Shown piece by piece: positions 18,233-27,170 of a stretch of DNA of 64,000 bases. The notes under the pieces are model-generated. The model saw only the letters and a list, made by a program, of their open reading frames with translations, was not told where the DNA came from and made no database searches. The stretch is from Desulfotruncus arcticus DSM 17038. GTDB lineage: Bacteria; Bacillota; Desulfotomaculia; Desulfotomaculales; Desulfallaceae. Each line of letters begins with the position of its first letter. The first letter of the stretch is position 1. A program made the position numbers and the translations under genes. The stretch lies in assembly GCF_900113335.1 (NCBI RefSeq), contig NZ_FOOX01000005.1:62001-126000 (forward strand), read 5' to 3'.

Positions 18233-19841
18233 CAGTAACACCTCCTAACTCTCTGAATACAGGAATTTCAACAACCATTTTAAGCCCCCCCTCAGACGGG
18301 CGGGAAATTTTAATTTTTCCGTTTAGGCTATTAAGTGTTTGCTGTACCAGGTAAAGCCCGATACCCCTACGTTCACCCTTGGTGGAGTATCCATGTTCAA
18401 ATATTTTTTCTTCTAATCCCTTTTCAATCCCCGGGCCGTTATCTTGAACTATCATTATAATCTTATCCGCCTCTTCGTAAATTGAAAAGTTTACCAATTT
18501 TTCAGCACTGTTTTGGGAACGCACAGATTCAAAAGCGTTTTCTATTAAATTACCTGCGATAACCACCAGTGAATTACTGCTAATGCTATTAGGAAGTTCC
18601 CTTAAAAAACTATTGATATTTATAACAAACTTGATTTTTAGCTCTTTCGATCTTGCGAATTTGCCCAGCAGCATGCCCGCCAACCTGTAGTCCTTAATCC
18701 TTTTGCTTATTAAACTGGTAATTTTATGTTGTTCTTCGGTAATATCAAAAATATAATCAATGGCTTGATCATAACGTTTTAATTGAATTAAACCAGCAAT
18801 AGTATGGAGCTTGTTCATATACTCATGATTTTGTACCCTTAATGCCTCGACATATGATTTAACACCAGTTAATTCTTCCGCCAGTGCATTAACCTCGGTC
18901 TTATCTTTGAAAGTTGCCACTGCCCCCACAATCACACCGTTAACCTTTACGGGAACACGGTTGCTTATTATAGCAGTATTATTAATTGCTTTAACTTGAT
19001 TATGTTGTGATTTTCCTGTTTTAATCACCGCGGGCAAGCTTGTATTAGCTATTACTTTAAATATGCTCTTTCCAATAACATCTTCTGAAACTCCAAGTAA
19101 CCGTCTTGCCTCATCATTCAGCACCGTTATGCAGTAGTTGGTGTCAATAGCAACCACCCCCTCACCCATAGCTTGAAATATTGCAACTCTTTCCTGCAGC
19201 ATCCTGGCGATTTCCCCAGGTTCCATACTAAACGTTGCTTTTTTAATGTTCCAAGCCATAAAAAAAGACCCTATAATTCCAATGATCAAGCCCACAGCCA
19301 AAAATGAATAAATCTGTACATGGACGCTGCGTAATATCTGGACCAGGGTTGGAGTTAGCACTCCAACGACAACAACTCCTACCTGAAGTGTCCCTTCTTC
19401 TACTTTAATTGGCACAAAGGCCCTGACGGACGGTCCTAAAACTCCCTCAGCCCTTGATACATATTCATGATCGGCCAAAGCTGCTCCAATATCACTATCG
19501 GTAAACTTTTTACCTATCCGGTCACTGACAGGGTGAGAATACCGTATTTTATCCATGTCAAGAACCACAATATAGGCCACCCCGGTTGCCAGCCTGGTTT
19601 TCTCAGCAATAGGCTGAATAACCTCCCACCCCCGGCTGCTGCCGACATTATTTTTAATTTCATCCATTTGAGCCAAAGTTCTGGCAATGGCAATAGCGCG
19701 CAGTCCCATTTCCTCTTCAAACATCACGTTAAATCTGTTAATAAATAAGAATCCTCCGACTAAAACAGCTGCAAAGACCAGCAAAAAAGCAAAGATAGCC
19801 ATTTTTAACCTAATTGTAAAAGGCTTAATCTGTAAAGGCAT
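18225..19841 (-). CDS. CitA/DcuS-type sensor histidine kinase
   Basis: 538-residue membrane sensor. Membrane helix 1 is at about 13-35, an extracytoplasmic sensor domain at 36-175 with the SHPVSDRIGKKF pattern of the CitA/DcuS PDC fold, helix 2 at about 176-198, a PAS domain at 215-320, and a Spo0B-like dimerisation region with His339 in QNHEYMNKLHT. The ATPase domain has NLIENAFES and DNGPGIEKG. Family members sense citrate, malate, fumarate or other carboxylates. It heads the operon with the response regulator and TRAP genes. Confidence 0.92.
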   Translation of the reverse strand: MPLQIKPFTIRLKMAIFAFLLVFAAVLVGGFLFINRFNVMFEEEMGLRAIAIARTLAQMDEIKNNVGSSRGWEVIQPIAEKTRLATGVAYIVVLDMDKIRYSHPVSDRIGKKFTDSDIGAALADHEYVSRAEGVLGPSVRAFVPIKVEEGTLQVGVVVVGVLTPTLVQILRSVHVQIYSFLAVGLIIGIIGSFFMAWNIKKATFSMEPGEIARMLQERVAIFQAMGEGVVAIDTNYCITVLNDEARRLLGVSEDVIGKSIFKVIANTSLPAVIKTGKSQHNQVKAINNTAIISNRVPVKVNGVIVGAVATFKDKTEVNALAEELTGVKSYVEALRVQNHEYMNKLHTIAGLIQLKRYDQAIDYIFDITEEQHKITSLISKRIKDYRLAGMLLGKFARSKELKIKFVININSFLRELPNSISSNSLVVIAGNLIENAFESVRSQNSAEKLVNFSIYEEADKIIMIVQDNGPGIEKGLEEKIFEHGYSTKGERRGIGLYLVQQTLNSLNGKIKISRPSEGGLKMVVEIPVFRELGGVTGD

Positions 19842-19869
19842 ATTTTTATCCCCATCTAATATATTGCTT

Positions 19870-19897
19870 AATATAATTTATTCTGCTATAAGAACAA
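19870..19897 (-). promoter_or_regulatory. Possible sigma-A promoter of the sensor kinase operon
   Basis: On the minus strand TTGTTC (19892-19897) and TATATT (19870-19875) are separated by 16 bases. The -35 box overlaps the T-run of the lysR terminator. The match is moderate. Confidence 0.35.
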
Positions 19898-19927
19898 AAA
19901 AGCCTTGCGCAAAAGCATGGCTTTTTT
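19896..19927 (-). terminator. Terminator after the lysR gene (works on both strands)
   Basis: AAAAAAGCCTTGC (19896-19908) pairs with GCATGGCTTTTTT (19915-19927) with one mismatch. T-runs exist on both strands. It separates the housekeeping block from the sensor kinase operon. Confidence 0.8.
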
Positions 19928-19945
19928 TAGAATCTCGTCACTACA

Positions 19946-19990
19946 GCGGTCAGGCCCCCGCGGGCGGACAGGGGCGCCCGCCCCTACGAC
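19946..19990. repeat. GC-rich intergenic repeat-like hairpin
   Basis: A block far richer in GC than its surroundings, with GGGCGGACAGGGG facing CGCCCGCCCCTAC. It resembles the short GC-rich dispersed repeats common in Peptococcaceae genomes. Only one copy is visible here. Confidence 0.45.
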
Positions 19991-19991
19991 T

Positions 19992-20894
19992 CTAGACTGA
20001 ATAGTTACCTATATTCTTTAACAGTAATTCCTGGAAGGCATCTGTGGCATAGTTTATTATTTCAGGTGAATACCGAACAAGAAAAAAACTCCTGTTCATG
20101 TCAACACCCAAAAGCTTGATCTCTTGAACTCTCCCCGCATCCAATACATCAGCAGCAGCAAAGCGGGAAACAAAGCCAATACCAATACCGGATTGAACCG
20201 CGCTTATTACCGCTCTGGTACTGCCCAGTTCCATTTCAGCCTTAATTTGCTGACAATCAACCCCGTGTTTATCTAAAATTTCCCACATGGATTGGCGAGT
20301 CCCTGAACCTTCCTCACGGAGAATTAGTTTTTCAGTCAACAGCTCTTGTGCAGCAATAACTTTTCCTGACCAACGATGACCCGGGGGAGTAATTACAACC
20401 AGCTCATCATCAACCCATTTTGTGAAATTTAGATTCTCTTTTTTAACTATTTTTCCTACTACACCAATATCTATATCCCGATCCTGCACCCAGGAGATTA
20501 CTTCTCCGCTACCGGCAACCCGTAGACTGATATTAATCCCCGAATATTTACGCCTGAATTTGCCAATATATCCGGGTAACAGATACTCCCCCGGAATAGT
20601 GCTGGCACCAATGGACAAACGTCCGGCCTTAAGTCCCCGAATTGCATCCAGACCCGCTTTTATCTTATGATAATGCCCAAGCATTGTTTTTGCTTCCGGA
20701 TAAAGCAGCTGACCGGCTTCCGTAAGGGTGACTTTCTTTTCATTACGCTGAAACAAAGTAACTTTTAAATCTTCCTCCAGGGCTTTGATTTGAAAACTAA
20801 TAGCCGGCTGGCTCATATAAAGCTGTTTAGCTGCGCGCGTAAAGCTTTGTAACTCGGTCACCCGAACAAAAGCCTCAAGCTGTTTAAAATTCAT
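19992..20894 (-). CDS. LysR-family transcriptional regulator
   Basis: 300-residue LysR-type regulator. The N-terminal winged helix is clear (FTRAAKQLYMSQPAISFQIKALEEDL), followed by a substrate-binding domain beginning LSIGASTIPGEYLLPGYI, the arrangement seen in the CysL/CbbR/YwfK group. The effector and targets are not evident. The ATG follows GGTGGTGAT. It lies six bases after the upstream PLP-enzyme gene, so it is probably read as the last gene of the miaA-hfq-spoVK block. Confidence 0.9.
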   Translation of the reverse strand: MNFKQLEAFVRVTELQSFTRAAKQLYMSQPAISFQIKALEEDLKVTLFQRNEKKVTLTEAGQLLYPEAKTMLGHYHKIKAGLDAIRGLKAGRLSIGASTIPGEYLLPGYIGKFRRKYSGINISLRVAGSGEVISWVQDRDIDIGVVGKIVKKENLNFTKWVDDELVVITPPGHRWSGKVIAAQELLTEKLILREEGSGTRQSMWEILDKHGVDCQQIKAEMELGSTRAVISAVQSGIGIGFVSRFAAADVLDAGRVQEIKLLGVDMNRSFFLVRYSPEIINYATDAFQELLLKNIGNYSV

Positions 20895-20900
20895 GGTTTA

Positions 20901-22133
20901 TCACCACCGTAAAACTTCTCTGGCAGCTTCAATTAGGCCAATTTTAGTATAAGCATGCGAAAGGCCTCCTTGAAAGTAAACAGTATATGGTTCTCGCACC
21001 GGGGCATCTGCTGTAAATTCAAGAGAAGCTCCTTGGACGAAAGTACCCGCCGCCATTATTACCTGATGCTCGTATCCCGGCAGGGGTGAAGGAACAGGCG
21101 TGACATGGTTGTCCACGGGAGACGCCCCCTGTATACCACGACAAAAAGCCTCCATACGTTCAGGTGTTTTTAAAATTACCGCCTGAACAATATCAGTCCG
21201 CATATCATTGGGCAACGGAAAGACCTCAAATCCTAATTCCTCAAAAAACATAGCCGCCCAGATAGCTCCGCGCAAAGCCTCCATCACCAGATGCGGAGCC
21301 AAATAAAAACCCTGGAAAAAAAGACGCTGCCAGCCCAAAGTGGGTCCTACCTCAGCACCAATGCCCGGAGCAGTCAACCTGTTTGCCGCCATCTCAACTA
21401 ATTTCTTCTTCCCGGCAACATATCCTCCCGTAGGAGCCAGTCCTCCTCCAGGATTTTTAATTAAGGAACCTGCTATAATGTCAGCTCCGTTTTCCGGTGG
21501 TTCCGATTCCTCGACAAATTCGCCATAGCAATTATCCACAAATATTATGGTATCAGATTGTCTGGCTTTGATAAAGCTGCATAGTTTACTTAACTCCGCC
21601 ATATTTAGAGACGGCCTTAAACTATAACCACAAGAACGCTGAATTAAAACCATTTTTACAGGCTGCCTTAATTCCCGGTCGATCCTTTCCCAGTCCAAAG
21701 TACCATCATCAAGCAGGTCAATTTGACGGCAACGCACCCCCATGCTTGCCAAAGATCCTTCATTACTAGAACGATAGCCAATAATTTTTTCCAGAGTATC
21801 GTAAGGCTTTCCCTGTACCGTCAATAGCAGATCGCCGTTTTTTAAGATACCGTACAAGCACAGGGCAATAGCATGCGTACCGCTGACTATTTGCCCTCTA
21901 ACAAGTGCATCTTCCGTTTGAAAAACTCTACTAAAAACCTCTTCCAGTTTTTCCCGACCGGCGTCGTCATAGCCATATCCGGTTGATCCTCCCAGATGAA
22001 ATGCACTAACCTTGGATTCTCTAAAAGCGTTAATGACTTTTTTATGATTTGATAATTCAATAGGTTCTATAGAACGATATATCTCAACAACTTTCCTGTT
22101 TACATCTTCTGTGACCAGCGCTAAGTCTTTCAA
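20901..22133 (-). CDS. Aluminium-resistance-like / methionine gamma-lyase family PLP enzyme (YnbB-like)
   Basis: 410-residue fold-type I PLP enzyme. The PLP-lysine context is IIAGSLIKNPGGGLAPTGGYVAG; FVDNCYGEF carries the PLP-binding Asp. Family members are called cystathionine beta-lyase family proteins involved in aluminium resistance, but the real reaction is unclear. The start is decided by AAGGAG, 8 bases before TTG 22133; an upstream frame extension to 22163 overlaps spoVK. The order miaA-hfq-spoVK-(this gene) matches Bacillus subtilis, where ynbB lies near glnR. glnR itself is not in the window. Confidence 0.88.
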   Translation of the reverse strand: MKDLALVTEDVNRKVVEIYRSIEPIELSNHKKVINAFRESKVSAFHLGGSTGYGYDDAGREKLEEVFSRVFQTEDALVRGQIVSGTHAIALCLYGILKNGDLLLTVQGKPYDTLEKIIGYRSSNEGSLASMGVRCRQIDLLDDGTLDWERIDRELRQPVKMVLIQRSCGYSLRPSLNMAELSKLCSFIKARQSDTIIFVDNCYGEFVEESEPPENGADIIAGSLIKNPGGGLAPTGGYVAGKKKLVEMAANRLTAPGIGAEVGPTLGWQRLFFQGFYLAPHLVMEALRGAIWAAMFFEELGFEVFPLPNDMRTDIVQAVILKTPERMEAFCRGIQGASPVDNHVTPVPSPLPGYEHQVIMAAGTFVQGASLEFTADAPVREPYTVYFQGGLSHAYTKIGLIEAAREVLRW

Positions 22134-22152
22134 GTTCCGCACTCCTTGTATG

Positions 22153-23097
22153 TCAATTATCAATTGATTCTCTGGCAGCCAACATGTCCTGCCTGTTAAT
22201 TATCATCAGGTCCTCCCTGGTGATATCATTCATTTTAACCAGCCTAACCGCTTGAATCCTCATCGCCCTTTCGATCAGATTCCTGACCAGCCTGGCATTA
22301 CCATTATGCTCATGTAATCTTTTGATTGACTCTAAAATCATAATCAGTTCTTCCCTGGCGCCGCCGGATAGGGTATACTGTCTTTGCTGCAGCATCAAAT
22401 CCGCGATATCCGTCAGCTCGCCTGTTGAATAGTCGGGAAATGTAATGTGGATTGGAAAACGTGACCTCAGGCCAGGGTTTGTCTCCATAAACTTTTCCAT
22501 CTCATACTTATACCCGGCCAAAATGATAATCAAATTATCTTTATTATCTTCCATGCCCTTAACGATAGTGTCTATAGCTTCTTTGCCAAAATCCTTCTCT
22601 CCACCCCTGGCTAATGAATAAGCCTCGTCGATGAACAGAATTCCACCTAATGACTTCTTGATCTGTTCCCTTGTTTTTTGAGCAGTATGTCCTATGTACT
22701 CTCCCACCAGGTCCGCTCTTTCCACTTCTTGCAGGTGACCTTTGGGCAAAATACCTGCTTCCCTAAATAATTTACCAAGTATTCTGGCCACAGTTGTCTT
22801 CCCCGTTCCGGGGTTGCCCTTGAATACCATATGTAAGGCCTGAGCTTCTGTATGCAGCTTCTCCTTTGACCGTCTCTTTTGTATTTCAGCAAAAGCATAT
22901 ATTTCATCGATATGTTTTTTCACATTATTTAACCCAACCAGGGCTTCCAATTCCAGTTTTATTGCCGCTATTTTATCCTCGGGTTCATTTGAGTGATTAG
23001 ACTTTGTCCTATCTTTTGCGGACAATGCCCGATTTATTGGTTGCTGCGCGGTTGAATTTTTAACTTCGGAAGATTGCCACATTCGGACTTTTACCAA
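22153..23097 (-). CDS. spoVK: Stage V sporulation protein K-like AAA+ ATPase
   Basis: 314-residue AAA+ protein of the CbxX/CfxQ-SpoVK family. After a variable N-terminus of about 45 residues come GLNNVKKHIDEI, Walker A GNPGTGKTT, Walker B ILFIDEAYSLARGG and the arginine region NPGLRSRFP. It is needed for spore maturation in Bacillus and supports a spore-forming or formerly spore-forming host. The start is TTG at 23097 with GAGGTGATC upstream. It lies between hfq and the YnbB-like gene, as in Bacillus. A terminator separates it from hfq, so it may have its own promoter at about 23100-23160. Confidence 0.9.
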   Translation of the reverse strand: MVKVRMWQSSEVKNSTAQQPINRALSAKDRTKSNHSNEPEDKIAAIKLELEALVGLNNVKKHIDEIYAFAEIQKRRSKEKLHTEAQALHMVFKGNPGTGKTTVARILGKLFREAGILPKGHLQEVERADLVGEYIGHTAQKTREQIKKSLGGILFIDEAYSLARGGEKDFGKEAIDTIVKGMEDNKDNLIIILAGYKYEMEKFMETNPGLRSRFPIHITFPDYSTGELTDIADLMLQQRQYTLSGGAREELIMILESIKRLHEHNGNARLVRNLIERAMRIQAVRLVKMNDITREDLMIINRQDMLAARESIDN

Positions 23098-23164
23098 CTA
23101 AAGATCACCTCACCGGGCATTTATACTTAAATGTTTATGCACCCGGCCTGGTTAAACTGCCTTA

Positions 23165-23200
23165 AAAATGAAAGTCTCTCTAAAGAGAGACCTTCATTTT
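23165..23200 (-). terminator. Terminator after hfq
   Basis: AAAATGAAAGTCTCTCT and AGAGAGACCTTCATTTT form a long stem with one mismatch and a two-base loop; TTTTT follows on the minus strand. It starts 28 bp after the hfq stop. Confidence 0.85.
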
Positions 23201-23227
23201 GATAGACCGTGAGTTGTATGAAAAGGC

Positions 23228-23470
23228 TTAACCTATTTTAGGTTCAGAAAAAGAAGTATTTACCGGCTTCATAGGACTGACTGTGGAAATAGCATGTTTA
23301 TAAACCATCATTTGCTTGCCATCGCTTTCCATGATTACCGTAAAATTATCAAATCCTTTAACCATTCCCTTTAACTGAAAGCCATTAACCAAAAAAATAG
23401 TAACAGGAATATTATCCTTCCTTACCTGGTTTAAAAAAGCGTCCTGTAAATTTATTTGGGTCTTTGACAT
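23228..23470 (-). CDS. hfq: RNA chaperone Hfq
   Basis: 80-residue Sm-like RNA chaperone. [13 protein letters not shown] at the N-terminus, the Sm1 segment [23 protein letters not shown] and the Sm2 YKHAISTV segment are all present; the lysine- and serine-rich tail is short, as in Firmicutes. It starts 19 bp inside the end of miaA, behind GGAGGG, which is the usual miaA-hfq coupling. Confidence 0.97.
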   Translation of the reverse strand: MSKTQINLQDAFLNQVRKDNIPVTIFLVNGFQLKGMVKGFDNFTVIMESDGKQMMVYKHAISTVSPMKPVNTSFSEPKIG

Positions 23471-24483
23471 ATGTTTCCCTCCGTTGGCATTTTTTCTTTT
23501 TTCTGTATTTCTGCCCCAACCGTACTACCCCAAAAAAGTTTAACTATATCATCCGCCGTCTGGTCTATTGTATCATAATTCTCCATATCTATCCAATTGA
23601 TATTACTATATCGTTTAAACCAAGTCAACTGTCGCTTAGCAAATCGCCGCGTGTTTCTTTTTAAAATCTTAACCGCTTCCTCCAGCGAATACTCGTTTAG
23701 TAAAAAACCTATAATCTCTTTATAGCCCAAACCCTGCATAGACGTTAGTTCTTTTGGATAACCGGCCTTTAAAAGGTTCGAAACCTCCGCTAAAAGGCCC
23801 TGGGCTATCATTTCATCCACACGCATTTCTATTCTTTTGTATAATTTATCACGGTCGTAATATAAACCAGTTAGTAACATATCATATGATTCATATTCAT
23901 TTTTATATTCACTTCTGGCTACGGAACCGGTTCTACCTGCTTGATGAACAATTTCCAAAGCTCTGATTACCCGTTTCAAATTATTGGGGTGAATACGCTC
24001 CGAGGCCTCGGGGTCAGCCTGTTTAAGCATATTATGCACTGTTTCTTTACCTTTTTCTTCTGCTATCTGATGCAGGTAATTTCTGTACTCATGGTCGATT
24101 TCAGCAAATCCAAAGTCATAATTATATATCACCGAGTCAATGTAAAAACCGGTCCCGCCTGTTAAGATCGGAATTTTCCCCCTGCCATGTATATGCTTGA
24201 TTGCCTCCCTGGCAAGTCTTTGAAAGATTTGTACCGAAAACTTATCATCCGGGTCGATAATATCAATTAAATAATGAGGTACTCCCCCCATTTCTTCAGG
24301 GGTTGGCTTTGCGGTCCCAATATTCATGTAACGATAAATCAGCATAGAATCAGCTGAAATAATTTCACCGTTTAGCTTTTTGGCAACTTTTACTGCTACC
24401 GATGTTTTGCCGGAGGCAGTTGGGCCAGTTATGATCAAAAGAGGTATTTTAGAGTTTTGTTCCATCCGAGTTAACTCAACCAT
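23452..24483 (-). CDS. miaA: tRNA dimethylallyltransferase MiaA
   Basis: 343-residue enzyme that adds a dimethylallyl group to N6 of A37 in tRNAs reading UNN codons. Walker A is [39 protein letters not shown] and [11 protein letters not shown] are conserved family motifs. The C-terminal tail beyond the catalytic core is slightly long and overlaps hfq. The start is ATG at 24483 or 24465; neither has a clear ribosome site, and translation is probably coupled to the upstream methyltransferase, which it overlaps by 8 bp. The next tRNA-modifying partner, MiaB, is also in the window. Confidence 0.95.
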   Translation of the reverse strand: MVELTRMEQNSKIPLLIITGPTASGKTSVAVKVAKKLNGEIISADSMLIYRYMNIGTAKPTPEEMGGVPHYLIDIIDPDDKFSVQIFQRLAREAIKHIHGRGKIPILTGGTGFYIDSVIYNYDFGFAEIDHEYRNYLHQIAEEKGKETVHNMLKQADPEASERIHPNNLKRVIRALEIVHQAGRTGSVARSEYKNEYESYDMLLTGLYYDRDKLYKRIEMRVDEMIAQGLLAEVSNLLKAGYPKELTSMQGLGYKEIIGFLLNEYSLEEAVKILKRNTRRFAKRQLTWFKRYSNINWIDMENYDTIDQTADDIVKLFWGSTVGAEIQKKEKMPTEGNICQRPK

Positions 24484-25279
24484 CCTTAATCTTAATTCCG
24501 TATCTCACCGAGCTGTTTGCGCCCCCTTGAATCAAATCAAAACCCAGTTTTTTTAATTCATAGCCCCACCTGTTTTCCTTTACAACAACCCTTTTTTTTG
24601 CGATTCTCAGAGCTGCAGCAAGCACTTCTTGCGTAATTGGCCTGTGGTCCGCAAGTGGTCTTAAGGCATTAATACCACTCGATTTAGATCTTGGCACTCT
24701 AAACATCGGGTCGAAATAAACCACTTCAAAGCTATTATCCGGCAGGTCCTGCAAAATAACCCTGTGGTCACCCCGCAAAACCGTAATCCGGTTCATTGCT
24801 CTTAATACAGCATGACCTGTCTTTTTGTATCTTTTTTGAAGTCCGACCCGTACAATGGAAGCCACCAAGGGCGAATTTTCAATCCCCAAAACAAAACCTT
24901 CCGGTCCCACAATATAACTTGCAACTATTGCATCAGTTGCCAAACCCAAAGTGCAGTCCAGCAAGCACTGCCCCTGACACAAATCCATTGCTTTAATCAT
25001 CTGATCATTTTTTCCAGATTTTATTTCCTTTATGCGAATAACAGCCATTGCCGGGTGAAAAAAAAATTCACTTTCCCCGATGATACATACTATCCTAAGG
25101 GGTTCCACCACAACAATGCCGTCAGGCTGCCAATTTTCTTTAAGCTCACCAATCGTTTTGGTATCCCTGGCAATATAAGGTATGCCTGTTTCAACGCTTA
25201 TACGGGCCGCCAATTCATGTTGATTTGATCGTGCACCTAAAGACGTAGTAATAATAAAATTTCTTTCGGAATTAACCAT
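24476..25279 (-). CDS. RsmJ-like SAM-dependent methyltransferase
   Basis: 267-residue class I methyltransferase. The SAM motif region reads LLDCTLGLATDAIVAS, and the catalytic-loop-like YFDPMFR matches the DPMFP motif of the RsmJ family (16S rRNA G1516 N2-methyltransferase in gammaproteobacteria). In Firmicutes, members of this group occur between mutL and miaA, as here. The N-terminal 100 residues (TTSLGARSNQHELAARI) are a conserved extra domain. The exact rRNA target is unproven. It lies 24 bp downstream of mutL. Confidence 0.75.
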   Translation of the reverse strand: MVNSERNFIITTSLGARSNQHELAARISVETGIPYIARDTKTIGELKENWQPDGIVVVEPLRIVCIIGESEFFFHPAMAVIRIKEIKSGKNDQMIKAMDLCQGQCLLDCTLGLATDAIVASYIVGPEGFVLGIENSPLVASIVRVGLQKRYKKTGHAVLRAMNRITVLRGDHRVILQDLPDNSFEVVYFDPMFRVPRSKSSGINALRPLADHRPITQEVLAAALRIAKKRVVVKENRWGYELKKLGFDLIQGGANSSVRYGIKIKDG

Positions 25280-25303
25280 ATGTGCTTTTCAAGCATCCTT
25301 CCG

Positions 25304-27163
25304 CTAAGTACGTTTAAACATTGTATCCAGTTCTTGCCGGGAAAAGGAAACTACGGTCGGTCTGCCATGAGGGCAAGTATACGGTTCTTTTGACTTGGCT
25401 AACAGATCAATTAGCACCTGCATGGATTGAATAGATAAACTGTCCCCGCCTTTGATAGCCGCCTTACACGCCAATAAAGACGCGATTTTATAGTTTAATT
25501 CAGCAGTTCCCAGTTTTCCGGTTTCAACCAATACATCTATCATATCCATAATAATTTGCTGGGCCTCAGCTGCGGAACAATCTGCCGGGATGCCGCGCAG
25601 CAGCACGGCATCTCTGCCAAACTCTTCCAAAACAAAGCCCAGTGCTTTAAGTGTCCGGCTGTGCTGCGATAATAATTCCAACTCGTAGTATTTTAAATTA
25701 ATATTAACGGGAGCCAGCAAATATTGAACTTCAGCATTCCCTTCCTGTAAATTGCTAAAATATTTCTCAAATAAAACCCGTTCATGGGCAGCATGCTGAT
25801 CAATAATGTACAATGTTGCATCACTGCCGGCAATAATATACATGTTAATAACTTGACCCACTACACGCAATTCGGGAAAGTTGCTGCTTTGGTAATTTAG
25901 AACTGCTTCAGCTACTTGCTGTTCCCCGTTATCCTGTTGTGCCGGCTGCACAGGTTTTTCCACAACTTTTATACTATCCTGTTTATAATCGGAGCGATTT
26001 TTTAACTCTTCAGCTTTACTGAGATTACCTGATCCGCTGGAAGCGATTAAATGAGATATTGGCTTTGTCTCCGGCTTTGCTTTGATAACAGGGCTTAAAT
26101 CTAAATGATAGGGTTCTTCCGACGGCGGCAGGCTAACCTTTCCAGGCACAACCCGGCTAAATCCGGGTATCAGATTAACCTCTCCCAGTGCTTTGCGAAC
26201 TGTGGAAGTAATAATCGATAAAACCTTTTCTTCAGTTTCAATTTTTATTTCCATCTTTGCGGGGTGCACATTAACATCCAGCATACCTGGCGGCATTTTC
26301 AGCAAAAGCACCGCTACCGGGTACCGCCCCACGGTCAAAAGCCCGCGATAGCCCTCTTCTATTGCGGCATGTATAGCTAAGTTCCTAACTATCCGCCCGT
26401 TAACTGCAGTTGTTATTTGCTGCTTTGAGCTTCGGCTTAATTCCGGTTTACCAATATAGCCTTCTATTTTAATCTCGTTGTCTTCATATTCCAGCGGTAT
26501 CATTACAGAGGCAACATTAACCCCATAAACTGCGGCAACTGTTTCCAAAAGCTTGGCTGAACCAGGTGACTGAAATACCTGACGCCCGTTATGGGTCAAA
26601 AGAAAACCAACACCAGGGTTGATTAATGCCATTTTATAAAGTAGTTCATTAACCAAGCCAATTTCAGTTGCTTTAGATTTTAAGTGTTTTAGCCGGGCTG
26701 GCGTATTAAAGAATAATTCTCTAACTGTAACCATCGTTCCTATCCGGCATCCAACAGGACCTTCTTCAATTAACTTACCACCACGTATATTTAGGCAATA
26801 ACCCTCATTGTTTTCCCGTATTCTTGTTTTTATTAATAAATCTGAAACAGCGGCAATACTTGGAAGTGCCTCCCCCCTAAATCCTAATGTTCCAATTTGG
26901 TATAAGTCCCCTGCCGTCTTTATTTTACTGGTGGCATGACGCTGAAAAGCCAGGGGGGCATCCTCCTGGCTAATACCATAACCGTTATCGACCACTGTAA
27001 TGGATTCTAACCCCCCGCCGGCGATAGCAACAGTAATGTTGCCGGCATCTGCATCCAATGAATTTTCCACCAGTTCTTTGACCACTGATACAGGTCTTTC
27101 AACAACTTCACCGGCGGCAATTCTGCAGGCGGTGTTTTCATCCAAAACAATAATTCTTGGCAT
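25304..27163 (-). CDS. mutL: DNA mismatch repair protein MutL
   Basis: 619-residue MutL. The GHKL ATPase N-terminus has IAAGEVVERP, ENSLDA, DNGYGI and FRGEALPSIAAV. A linker spans about 330-410. The C-terminal domain carries the endonuclease signature DQHAAHERVLFE (DQHA-x2-E-x4-E) and the CPHGRPT zinc-associated motif, so the protein should nick DNA itself, as expected in a bacterium without MutH. It is separated from mutS by two metabolic-looking genes. Confidence 0.96.
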   Translation of the reverse strand: MPRIIVLDENTACRIAAGEVVERPVSVVKELVENSLDADAGNITVAIAGGGLESITVVDNGYGISQEDAPLAFQRHATSKIKTAGDLYQIGTLGFRGEALPSIAAVSDLLIKTRIRENNEGYCLNIRGGKLIEEGPVGCRIGTMVTVRELFFNTPARLKHLKSKATEIGLVNELLYKMALINPGVGFLLTHNGRQVFQSPGSAKLLETVAAVYGVNVASVMIPLEYEDNEIKIEGYIGKPELSRSSKQQITTAVNGRIVRNLAIHAAIEEGYRGLLTVGRYPVAVLLLKMPPGMLDVNVHPAKMEIKIETEEKVLSIITSTVRKALGEVNLIPGFSRVVPGKVSLPPSEEPYHLDLSPVIKAKPETKPISHLIASSGSGNLSKAEELKNRSDYKQDSIKVVEKPVQPAQQDNGEQQVAEAVLNYQSSNFPELRVVGQVINMYIIAGSDATLYIIDQHAAHERVLFEKYFSNLQEGNAEVQYLLAPVNINLKYYELELLSQHSRTLKALGFVLEEFGRDAVLLRGIPADCSAAEAQQIIMDMIDVLVETGKLGTAELNYKIASLLACKAAIKGGDSLSIQSMQVLIDLLAKSKEPYTCPHGRPTVVSFSRQELDTMFKRT

Positions 27164-27170
27164 TACTTTT